From NCBI GenBank assembly GCA_963751395.1, contig CAVVUC010000004.1, forward strand, positions 558,001 through 622,000: 64,000 bases of DNA. The letters run 5' to 3'. How positions within the stretch are numbered: position 1 is the stretch's first letter; the number at the start of each line of letters is the position of its first letter. This stretch comes from CAVVUC01 sp963751395. Its GTDB lineage: Bacteria; Verrucomicrobiota; Verrucomicrobiia; Chthoniobacterales; Chthoniobacteraceae. The notes under the pieces are model-generated. The model ran no database searches. It was not told the DNA's origin and saw nothing but the letters and a program-made list of their open reading frames with translations. This document shows positions 9,590 through 17,634 of the stretch, piece by piece. The translations under genes and the position numbers were made by a program.

Positions 9590-12500
9590 ATGCTGAACTG
9601 GATCATCACTTTCTCGCTAAAAAACCGCCTGCTGGTCTGCATTCTGGCGGCGGCGCTGATCGTCATCGGCGGACGTTCGCTGAGCGTGCTGCCGATCGAC
9701 GCCTTCCCGGACACGACGCCGGTGCAGGTGCAAATCAACACGACTGCTGCCGCGCTGAACCCGCAGGAAACCGAGGCACAAATCACGGTGCCGGTGGAAC
9801 TGGCGATCAGCGGTTTGCCCGGCCTGCAAAACGTGCGCTCCATCTCGAAGTTCGGGTTGTCGCAAGTGGTCGCCACGTTCGATGACAGCATCGACATCTT
9901 CAAGGCGCGGCAGCTCATCATGGAGAGGCTTCAGACCGTGGAGTTGCCGGAGGGCCTGGAGCGTCCGCAACTCGGCCCGATCGCCACGGGTTTGGGCGAG
10001 GTTTTTCATTACGTGGTGCGGTCGAGCGACACCAAACGCACGCCGATGGAGTTGCGCGTCTTGCAGGACTGGGTGGTGAAACCGGAACTGCGTAAAGTGC
10101 CGGGCGTGGCCGAGGTGAACACTTGGGGCGGATTCGAGAAGCAATACCACGTGATAGTGGAGACGGACCGGCTCGTGAAATACCGGCTGACGTTCGAGGA
10201 CCTGATCGAGGCGTTGCAGGCGAACAACCAGAACGTCGGTGGAGGGCAGATCGTGCGGAGCGGCGAATCGCTGCTGGTCCATGGCGTGGGGCTGACGACG
10301 AACATCGAGGAGATCGCCGGGATCGTCATCACCAGCCATGACGGAACGCCGGTCCATGTCCGCGACGTGGCAACCGTGAAGGAGGACCACGAAATCCGCC
10401 GGGGCGCGGTGACGTCCGACGGCCGGGGCGAAGCGGTGCTGGGCCTGGGTTTCATGCTCATGGGCGAAAACAGCGCCGTGGTGACTCGCGCGCTCAAGGC
10501 GAAGCTGGTGGAGGTGCAGAGGTTCCTGCCGCCGGATGTGAAACTGGAAGTGCTCTACGACCGGACGGAACTGGTGGACAACGTGATTCGCACCGTCGAA
10601 CACAACTTGCTGGCCGGCGCGCTGCTTGTCATCGCGATTCTGTTTGCGTTCCTTGGCAACCTGCGCGCCGGGTTGATCGTCGCGGTGGCCATCCCCCTCT
10701 CGATGCTCTTTGCTGCCAACTTCATGTTGCAGGCAGGCATCGCAGCGAGCTTGCTGAGTCTGGGCGCGGTGGACTTTGGTTTGATCGTGGACGGTGCGGT
10801 GGTGATGGTGGAAAACGCGATGCGCCGTCTGGCGGAGAAGCAACACAAGCTCGGACGACGACTGACGGAGGAGGAGCGGTTGCATGTCCTGAGTCTTGCG
10901 CCGCTGGAAGTGGCGCGGCCCGTGGCGTTCGGCGTGGGCATCATCATGATCGTGTTCCTGCCGATCCTCACGCTGGAAGGCATCGAGGGGAAACTGTTCA
11001 AGCCAATGGCGCTGACGTTGATCTTCGCGCTGCTCGGCTCGCTGATCCTCGCGCTCACGCTGACGCCGGTGCTCGCGTCGCTGTTCCTGCCAAGGCAGGT
11101 GAAGGAGACCGAGCCGTGGCTGGTGCGTCTGGCGCATCGCTTTTACGAACCGGCCCTGGGATTCGCGCTGAGGTTTCGCAAGCTGACCTTGCTCGGAGCG
11201 CTGGCGTTGTTCCTGGTCGCGGCATGGATCGCCTCGCGCATGGGCGGCGAATTCCTGCCGAAACTGGGCGAGGGGGCGATTGTCGGAACCACCGTGCGTC
11301 TCGCGGGTATTTCGGTGGAGGAAGCCGTTGCGCAGAACGACCGGATCGAGCGCGTGTTGATGGCGGAGTTTCCCGACGAGATCGAACACATCTGGACCCG
11401 CCTGGGCACGGCGGAAGTGGCCACCGACCCGATGGGCGTGGAGCTCGCCGATTTCTTCCTCGCGCTCAAGCCGCGTGCACAGTGGAAGAAGGCGCGCACG
11501 CAGACGGAGTTGACCGAAAAGATGCGCGACGTGTTGAACCAGGTGCCGGGATTGAAGCCCGCATTCAGCCAGCCCATCGAGATGCGGCTGAATGAAATGA
11601 TCGCAGGCGTGCGCGGCGACATCGCCATCAAGGTTTATGGCGACGATCTGGAGGAACTGCGCCGGCTGGGCGGCGAAGTGCAGGCCGTGCTGGGCGGAAT
11701 TCGCGGTGCGAGCGAAGCCTCGGTCGAGCAGTTGACCGGGCAGACCTTCCTGCAAGTGCGGGTGGACCCGCAGGCCATCGCCCGCTACGGCGTGCCGACG
11801 CGCAACGTGCTGAACGTCGTCGAGGCGGTCGGCTCGCGGCGGGTGGGCGACGTGCGCGAAGGGCAGCGGCGTTTCCCGCTCGTGGTGCGGTTGCCGGACA
11901 AACAGCGCACCGACCCGGACGCGCTGGCCGCGACGCTCATTCCCACGGCAGCCGGGCCGGTGCTGCCGCTGAATCAAGTGGCGAAGATCACCGAGTTGGA
12001 AGGCCCGTCCACCATCAACCGGGAGTGGGGCAAGCGGCGCATCACCGTGCAATGCAACGTGCGCGGGCGGGACGTGAAAAGTTTCGTGGCGGAAGGGCGC
12101 GAGAAGATCGCGGCGCAGGTAAAGCTGCCCGAAGGCTACACCATCGAATGGGGCGGGCAGTTCGAGAACATGGAGCGCGCCAACCAGACAGCTGATGTTC
12201 GTGGTGCCGATGGCGCTGGCGCTCATCTTCGTGCTGCTGTTCTTCAGCCTGAAAACATTGCGCGAGGTGCTCATCGTGGCGTCGGGCATTCCGCTGGGAC
12301 TGGTGGGCGGCGTGCTGGCGTTGTGGCTGCGCGGCCTGCCGTTCACGGTGAGTTCGGCCATCGGTTTCATCGCGCTGAGCGGCGTGGCGATTCTCAACGG
12401 CCTGGTGCTGGTCACGTTCATCAAGCAGAAACTCGATGACGGCACTCCCGCTGGAGCAGGCCGTGCGCGAGGGCTGCCTGGTGCGCCTGCGCCCGGTGCT

Positions 12501-12693
12501 GATGACCGCGCTGGTGGCGGCGGTGGGTTTCATTCCGATGGCGGTGAACGTCGGCGTGGGCGGCGAAGTCCAGCGCCCGCTGGCCACGGTGGTCATCGGC
12601 GGGATTTTCACAAACACCCTGCTGACCCTGCTGGTGCTGCCGGCGCTGTACACTTTGTTCAAGCGGAAGGATGTCAACGAAGGCGGGGCGTAA
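9590..12693 (+). CDS. czcA: Heavy-metal RND efflux transporter (CzcA/CusA family), broken by two apparent +1 frameshifts
   Basis: Inner-membrane proton/metal antiporter. Residues from MLNWIITFSLKNRLLV onward match the HME-RND family. TM4 carries DFGLIVDGAVVMVEN with the D..D..E proton-relay triad typical of CzcA-type pumps. The frame runs normally to FENMERANQ (about 12187) and then continues one frame over as QLMFVVPMALAL. It shifts again near 12444, where KLDDG is followed in the next frame by LPLEQAVREGC, and ends at TAA 12691-12693. Removing one base at about 12188 and one at about 12444 gives a clean product of 1033 residues, the expected family length. Both lesions look like an extra A. 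They may be sequence errors or real inactivation. Confidence 0.85.
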
Positions 12694-12774
12694 CTCGAAC
12701 CACAACCAACCAAAACCGCCTGCGCTCCATCCCGCCCGTCGCGCTCTGCATTCTATCAGGCACCTGCAACTCCT

Positions 12775-13169
12775 TCAATCCGTTTGCCTGGCCGGCCGCG
12801 CCAATTCGTCGAGGCTCTTAACGGGCTTGGCGTCGGTTGCGGACTCGATGATGGCGATGGCATGGCGGACGTTTTGGAGTTGCCCCGCGGCGCTGGCTTT
12901 CGGCGTGGGAAGGTCCGCTTCGAGTTTGCCAAGCTCCGTCAGTTGGGATTTCGCGGCGGCCCCGCGGCTTGCGAGGGCCTTCATGCACGGCTCGATCCGC
13001 TTTGAAGCGCCCCATCGCGCGGGATCGCAGAGTTTCACGCACAACGGAATTCCCTCGCCGATGCGATAATCGGCCAGCAGTTCGACGCCGCGCACACGAA
13101 TGCCGTCGGCGGGCAGCTTGAGAGTCCGGCGAAAAGTTGCTTCAGGGTTTTCGATTCGTGGCCGAAGGC
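12775..13169 (-). pseudogene. Unassigned reading frame or gene remnant downstream of the SAM/PA14 gene
   Basis: The minus-strand frame ending at 12775 stays open through this otherwise empty stretch. It reads like plausible protein (LPADGIRVRGVELLADYRIG, then LELARPARQTD-like Ala/Lys-rich helices near the end). It has no convincing start codon inside the gap; the first internal ATG would leave only about 60 residues. I do not recognise a family. It could be the 3' end of a decayed gene, a short gene with a non-ATG start, or non-coding DNA open by chance in GC-rich sequence. The plus-strand czcA gene converges on it from the other side. Its downstream position in the ExbBD operon is the only context. 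Confidence 0.3.
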
Positions 13170-14780
13170 CTACTTCGGCGCTTGCGGCCCCTTTTTCAGA
13201 GCTTCCATGAGCGAGCCGGAGCCGGTGGCCTGCGCGGTGAAGACCGGGCCTTTGAAAGCGGCTTCGCCGAGATACTCGTGGTAGAGTCGGCGTTCCTGCT
13301 CGTTGAGGGCGCCGACGAGAAAGAGCGGAAGCTCCGGGATGTCGCCTTTCCCTTTTCCGAAGCTCTGGCCTTCCTTTTGCAACATCAGGCCCGCGCAGTA
13401 AATGCCGCCTTCGTCCCCGAGCAGGATGTCGATTTTTAGCGTCTGGCCCTCGGTGACCTGGAACACCTCGCCCTGTAGCAAGGGCGTGTCGCCCTTTTTC
13501 GGAAAACTCACCGAGCCGATGCCCTTGCGGTCCTTGGGATCGACATAGCCGATGTCCGAGGCGTCGAGCACAACTTTGCCGTTGATGCCGACGATCATTA
13601 CGTTGTCCCCCCACCCGACGAACCGGAACCTGCCGGTTACAGGCGCCGTGACCGAGCCGGAGTAATGCGCGACCCACATGCCGGGGCCGGTGTCCTTTGC
13701 CTGAAACGCGTCGCCTGCCTCGGTGTCCGCGATCGCAGGAAAAAAGAAGGCCTTTGCGGAGAGCTTCGCCTTCGAGGTGTAGTGCGACTCGCTTGCGGGA
13801 GCGTTCCACGTGCTTCCCCGCGCGAAGGACTTCAGGATTTTCGTGTAAAGCGGACGGTTTTGCCTCACGCCGTTAGGCTTTCCGTGCGTGTCGCGTTTGA
13901 AGTCATAGAACGTGCCGACGAATCCGCCGCCGCCGCGGAACCCAAAGAAGCTCATTCCACCGCCGCCACCGCCGCCGCCCATGCCACCGCCCATGCCGCC
14001 GCCGAAGCCGACACCCTGGCCGGTGCCCGCGCCGCCCATGCCGGAGGCCATGTTAGCGACGACGCTCGAAGCGGATGTTACCGCCGGCATCTCGGGAAGC
14101 GAGACTTTGGAGATTCCGGCGCTGACGATGCGCTTGGCCTGCGGAGGTGCGCCGCCGGTTTTCTTTTTCGCCATGGAGACCTTGTGTTCCAGTGCCCGCT
14201 TGCTTGGGTTTGGCGAGGGCGGGCCGCCCCTGAACGTGAGCTTCCGCTTGGCCTGCACGCGCTGGACGACATAGTAGGTCGCGCCGAGTCCAAAAAGCAC
14301 GTGCGCGACAATGCTGATGAACAGAAATTTGCTCGCGAGAATTTTTGCCCAGAGACTTTTACGTGACGGAGGGGCGACTTCCGCCGCACCGGGCGTTTGC
14401 ACAGGCGCGGCAGCCGTTCCGGCATCCGTTGCTGCAACGGGCACGGACGGTCGAGGCAAACCTGTGGGCGGTGTGAAAGCGGGCACGCCGGGAAATTGAC
14501 CTGCTGGCTCTGGCACCTTTGGCGGTGGCGCAAACGCAGGATGGGCTTGTGGAGAAGGTGCTTGCGGCGCCGGTGCTGCGGCCAATGCCGCAATCGCGGC
14601 GAGGAGCTGTTTGCGATGGCCCAGCGCTCCCACGCCGATGGATTTCAAATCCTCGTCGCTCAACGTCGGAAGCATTTCCGGCGTGATATGGTTTTCCGCA
14701 AACTTCTGCGTGTAGGCACCCAGGCCGAGGCTTTCCAGCCAGTGCGCTAAGTTGAAGTCATCGGAAATCGGCGCGCTCAC
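13170..14780 (-). CDS. Membrane protein with N-terminal SAM domain and C-terminal PA14-like domain, last gene of the ExbBD operon
   Basis: 536 residues from a GTG start that overlaps the upstream exbD stop (GTGA). Residues about 8-68 form a sterile-alpha-motif domain (HWLESLGLGAYTQKF, LKSIGVGALGHRKQLL). A Pro/Ala-rich linker follows, then one transmembrane segment (about 145-172, KFLFISIVAHVLFGLGATYY). Next come a Lys-rich stretch, a Gly-rich linker (about 255-285) and a PA14-like beta-sandwich (about 330-450; MWVAHYSGSVTAPVTGRFRF, VGWGDNVMIVGINGKVVLD). This places the SAM domain in the cytoplasm and PA14 in the periplasm, a single-span layout reminiscent of TonB. That it acts as the energy-transducing partner of ExbB/ExbD is inference from topology and operon context; no TonB C-terminal domain is seen. 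Confidence 0.75.
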   Translation of the reverse strand: MSAPISDDFNLAHWLESLGLGAYTQKFAENHITPEMLPTLSDEDLKSIGVGALGHRKQLLAAIAALAAAPAPQAPSPQAHPAFAPPPKVPEPAGQFPGVPAFTPPTGLPRPSVPVAATDAGTAAAPVQTPGAAEVAPPSRKSLWAKILASKFLFISIVAHVLFGLGATYYVVQRVQAKRKLTFRGGPPSPNPSKRALEHKVSMAKKKTGGAPPQAKRIVSAGISKVSLPEMPAVTSASSVVANMASGMGGAGTGQGVGFGGGMGGGMGGGGGGGGMSFFGFRGGGGFVGTFYDFKRDTHGKPNGVRQNRPLYTKILKSFARGSTWNAPASESHYTSKAKLSAKAFFFPAIADTEAGDAFQAKDTGPGMWVAHYSGSVTAPVTGRFRFVGWGDNVMIVGINGKVVLDASDIGYVDPKDRKGIGSVSFPKKGDTPLLQGEVFQVTEGQTLKIDILLGDEGGIYCAGLMLQKEGQSFGKGKGDIPELPLFLVGALNEQERRLYHEYLGEAAFKGPVFTAQATGSGSLMEALKKGPQAPK

Positions 14781-15226
14781 TCTTCTTCGGTCACGGTGAA
14801 GGTGACGTTCTCGATCTGTGCGATGGCGAGCGCATCGAGCACATCGACGGTGCGGCTGTATCGGGCCTCGGGTTCGCTGACGACCGTCACGAGGGTCGGA
14901 GACTTGGCGGAGTCGCTGGCCTGCTTGAGCCGCATCAACGTGCCGCGAAGCTGCGGCATCTCGCGGCTGGCCGGCGTGTCCATCGGCTCATCGTTCAGCG
15001 AAACTTCGCCGGCCTCGGAGATGGTGATCACAATCTCATCCACGAAATCGGTCGGCCCGGAAGTCTCGGCCGAGCCCGGGAGCCTCGTGTTCAACTCGCG
15101 CTCCACTTTCACGGCGCCGGCCATGACCATGAAAAAGAGCATGATGACGAACACAACGTCGATCATCGGCGCAATCTGGAAACCGACATTGGCGTTGCTG
15201 TCGGCGTTCGGGTCGAAGCGTTTCAT
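14777..15226 (-). CDS. exbD: ExbD/TolR-type biopolymer transport protein (second copy)
   Basis: Proton-channel subunit of an ExbB/ExbD motor. The start at 15226 (MKRFDPNADSNANVG) was chosen because upstream codons of the open frame read through a repeat-rich gap. A single transmembrane helix carries the family signature FQIAPMIDVVFVIMLFFMVM, including the conserved aspartate that conducts protons. A periplasmic domain follows (about residues 45-149) with repeated EAG..SLNDEPMD-type strands. It differs clearly from the other ExbD in this operon, so the two probably form a heteromeric or asymmetric pair. Its stop overlaps the GTG start of the SAM/PA14 gene by 4 bp, indicating coupled translation. 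Confidence 0.9.
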   Translation of the reverse strand: MKRFDPNADSNANVGFQIAPMIDVVFVIMLFFMVMAGAVKVERELNTRLPGSAETSGPTDFVDEIVITISEAGEVSLNDEPMDTPASREMPQLRGTLMRLKQASDSAKSPTLVTVVSEPEARYSRTVDVLDALAIAQIENVTFTVTEEE

Positions 15227-15291
15227 GGCGATTTGGAATAACGAATGGAGGCACGCGCAACCGTCGCTGGTGCAAAAGCCACCCAACGCGT

Positions 15292-15370
15292 GTCATTACG
15301 AGCGCAGTGAGGAATCCCGCAGGCGACGCCCGGCCTAATTTGCGGGGTTCCTCGCTGCGCTCGGAATGAC
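15292..15370 (-). repeat. 79-bp interspersed hairpin repeat, copy 1
   Basis: Imperfect inverted repeat with 29-nt arms (15292-15320 and 15342-15370) around a variable loop. The arms carry the core GAGCGCAGTGAGGAAT and its complement. A second copy with the same arms but a different loop is at 23664-23742. It lies between the two exbD genes and could affect the mRNA of the downstream exbD. The family is a common interspersed repeat in many bacterial phyla, recognisable by spurious peptides such as CHSERSEE. Confidence 0.85.
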
Positions 15371-15433
15371 ATAGGATTTGCGGGCGTGTTTGCAATCAGA
15401 GCCGGGCAATCTGTGAATCGTGTTCTCATCGGT

Positions 15434-15892
15434 TTAATCGCGGTTCACCGCCGAGAAACTGATGTCGCTGATGCCCGCCTCGGCGGCGGCGTTCATCGCG
15501 CGGGACACGCTCAACGCGTTCGCCTCGCGGTCTCCGCGAATCACACAGCGGAAGGTGGGGTTCGGCCCCTTCGCGATCTGCGTCTCGCCGAGCTTCTTCG
15601 CATCCGCGAGCGTCTTCGACAGTTCGGAAAGCTCCGGAAAAACCCGGTCGTTCATCGTGTAGGTCGCCTTTTTTCTGGAGGCGTCCCATTTCACATTCAC
15701 GATTGCCTCGGCGCGCTGGTTGTCCTTTTTCAAAGCATTCGCCGAGATCGGAAGCTGAATGCTCTTGTCCACCTTCAACACCTGCGCGGTCGTGATGCTC
15801 ATGAAAAAGATGAGCAGCACTAGCAGCACATCGACCATTGGGGCGATTTGGAATTCGGGCTCGCCTTCGCCGCCTCCGCCTCCGCCAGCCAT
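15434..15892 (-). CDS. exbD: ExbD/TolR-type biopolymer transport protein (first copy)
   Basis: 152 residues. After a short Gly-rich cytoplasmic leader (MAGGGGGGEGEPEFQIAP) there is one transmembrane helix with the proton-carrying aspartate (MVDVLLVLLIFFMS). A periplasmic domain with a long helix (LSKTLADAKKLGETQ) and a C-terminal strand region follow. The residue pattern is typical of ExbD/TolR. It lies 43 bp downstream of the ExbB gene and upstream of a hairpin repeat that separates it from the second exbD. Together with ExbB it should form the proton-driven stator complex in the inner membrane. Confidence 0.92.
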   Translation of the reverse strand: MAGGGGGGEGEPEFQIAPMVDVLLVLLIFFMSITTAQVLKVDKSIQLPISANALKKDNQRAEAIVNVKWDASRKKATYTMNDRVFPELSELSKTLADAKKLGETQIAKGPNPTFRCVIRGDREANALSVSRAMNAAAEAGISDISFSAVNRD

Positions 15893-15935
15893 TAGTCAGC
15901 GGAGGGTTGAGGATTGAGAGTTGATAGTTGCATCG

Positions 15936-16754
15936 TCATTGAGCTGGCGAAGTTTCAGCCGCTTCCCCGCCCCACCACTCGGGATCGGCGGCATAGAGTT
16001 CCTCGTCGCCGATGTGTGCTCCGGCGAGTTTGTCGTAGGGCATCTTGCGCAGCAGGCTGGCCATCGTGTCCTGGATGTCGTGCAGGCCTTTGGCCGCGCG
16101 GTTGCGCAGGTAATAAAATGCGCCGAACGCCGGAATGGCGATGAACAGACCACTCGCGGTCGCGATGAGCACTTCGCCGATGGCGGCGGAGAGTTGCGAA
16201 GGATCGCCGATGCCCGAGGAGCCGAGTGTGGCAAAGGCTTTGATCATGCCGGTGACGGTGCCAAGCAGTCCGATCATCGGGGTGCAGACGCCGATGACCG
16301 AGAGGTAGCTGATCGACGTTTGCATGTGCGAGTTTTCCTTCGCCATTTCCGCGATGATGCCCTCCTCGACCGCCGGCTTGCCTTCGCCGAGCAGGCTGAC
16401 CGCCACGCGGCAGACGTTGGAGAAGGCGGATGGATTCGTTTTGCAATGGTTGTAGGCATCGATGTATTTGCCCTGCCGGAACAGATCGCGCACCGCTTCG
16501 ACGTGGGCCGCCGGCAGCAGCTTCTTCGGATTGGTGATATTGAGGATGCCGTCGCCAATGAGATAAACCGTGAGCACCGAGCAGAGGCCGATCGGGAACA
16601 TGACCCAGCCGCCTTCCTTGATCTGGGTCCAGAGCGTCTTGGTATGGACTGCGGGTTTCTCGGTTTCAGGTTTGGCCTCCTGCGCGTGGAGCCCCGCGCA
16701 CGCGAGGAGAATGCCGATGGTGACAAGGCTGGCAAGTCGTTTGGTTCGTTTCAT
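15936..16754 (-). CDS. exbB: MotA/TolQ/ExbB proton-channel family protein with signal peptide
   Basis: 272 residues. An N-terminal signal-like segment (RLASLVTIGILLACAGLHAQ) and a short periplasmic stretch precede the first core helix (about 45-72, WVMFPIGLCSVLTVYLIGDG). The cytoplasmic loop is followed by the paired channel helices near 155-178 (LSVIGVCTPMIGLLGTVTGM) and 195-222 (IGEVLIATASGLFIAIPAFG), which carry the conserved ExbB residues. An added signal peptide before TM1 is common in this subfamily. The gene sits between a TPR protein and two ExbD genes and is presumably co-transcribed with them. It would form the pentameric part of a proton-driven envelope motor. Confidence 0.93.
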   Translation of the reverse strand: MKRTKRLASLVTIGILLACAGLHAQEAKPETEKPAVHTKTLWTQIKEGGWVMFPIGLCSVLTVYLIGDGILNITNPKKLLPAAHVEAVRDLFRQGKYIDAYNHCKTNPSAFSNVCRVAVSLLGEGKPAVEEGIIAEMAKENSHMQTSISYLSVIGVCTPMIGLLGTVTGMIKAFATLGSSGIGDPSQLSAAIGEVLIATASGLFIAIPAFGAFYYLRNRAAKGLHDIQDTMASLLRKMPYDKLAGAHIGDEELYAADPEWWGGEAAETSPAQ

Positions 16755-16779
16755 GGATGGGTTGTTTCTTGTTTGCTGA

Positions 16780-17634
16780 TTACTTCGTCAGTCCAAGCGC
16801 CTTCTCGCGGCGCTGGACTTTCTGGAGTTCGGTTTTCGCCTGCGCAGCTTCGCCGGAGGCGGGATAAGTGTCGATGAGTTCCTTGAGGGATGCGGTGGCC
16901 GAGGGCAGATCCTCGATCGCGAATTGCGCGCGCCCCACGCCGAGCAGCGCCTGCGGAACGAGCGCCTTTTCGCCGGGATAAAAAACGGTCACATGTAGGA
17001 ATGAAAGCAGCGCGTCCTCCCATTGCTTCGATGCGGAGAGGCACTGGCCTTTGACAAGCGCGGCCTGCGCGAGTGTTCCGGGGTCCTTGCTCTGCTTGAG
17101 AGCGGTTTCGGCAACTTCGAGCGCCTTGCCGAAAATGCCCTTGCGCGCGAGCCCCGCGGCAACCTGCACCTGCGCGGTGAGCTGGTTCTCGGGATCGCTC
17201 GCGATTTGTGCGATCTGTGCGGCAAGCGACTCGGCGTCCTTTTCGCGTCCCACGCTGACGAGCGCTTTCACCTTGAGTAGGGCCGCATCGATCCACCAGG
17301 TTCCCGGCGCGTCCCGGAAGCCTTCATAAAATTTCAAAATCGGTTCGAGTTGCACGATCAGATCCGTTCCTTTGCCCTGCGCAATCATGTCCTGCGCGGT
17401 CTTGAACTGCGCCGGCTCGGGAAAGTCGAGTTTCGCAATCTTGGCAAGGGGATAGCCGATCTCGTCGGTCTGCGGCGCAATTCCCGCTGCCCCGCCGGGC
17501 ATCTCGATGGTGGCCATGATCGTGTCGCCCTGACGCCGCAGGCCCTTGCTCACGACGACCTTGCCGTCTTTCATGATGATGTTTTGCGCCGTCGCCGTGA
17601 CCGTGAGCGCGAGCAGAAGCAGGATCGTTCTCAT
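16780..17634 (-). CDS. Exported TPR-type protein of the ExbBD operon
   Basis: 284 residues starting at MRTILLLLALTVTATAQ, a signal peptide. This ATG overlaps the stop of the preceding TPR gene (ATGA), so it is preferred over a start five codons earlier. The N-terminal third has short beta-like stretches (NIIMKDGKVVVSKGLRRQGD). The rest is helical with several tetratricopeptide-like helix pairs (AAGLARKGIFGKALEVAETA, LLGVGRAQFAIEDLPSATAS), ending LQKVQRREKALGLTK. It is predicted to be periplasmic. It lies 25 bp upstream of exbB. Function is unknown beyond its place in the putative envelope complex. Confidence 0.75.
   Translation of the reverse strand: MRTILLLLALTVTATAQNIIMKDGKVVVSKGLRRQGDTIMATIEMPGGAAGIAPQTDEIGYPLAKIAKLDFPEPAQFKTAQDMIAQGKGTDLIVQLEPILKFYEGFRDAPGTWWIDAALLKVKALVSVGREKDAESLAAQIAQIASDPENQLTAQVQVAAGLARKGIFGKALEVAETALKQSKDPGTLAQAALVKGQCLSASKQWEDALLSFLHVTVFYPGEKALVPQALLGVGRAQFAIEDLPSATASLKELIDTYPASGEAAQAKTELQKVQRREKALGLTK

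Noticed and set aside
9617..12445. 942-codon minus-strand open frame antisense to czcA
   Set aside because: Composition is His/Arg/Gln-rich and mirrors the RND gene; it is a shadow frame, although it happens to stay open across the first frameshift.
12180..12450. Programmed ribosomal frameshifting in czcA
   Set aside because: No slippery heptamer or downstream structure is evident, two shifts would be needed, and RND pumps are not known to use it.
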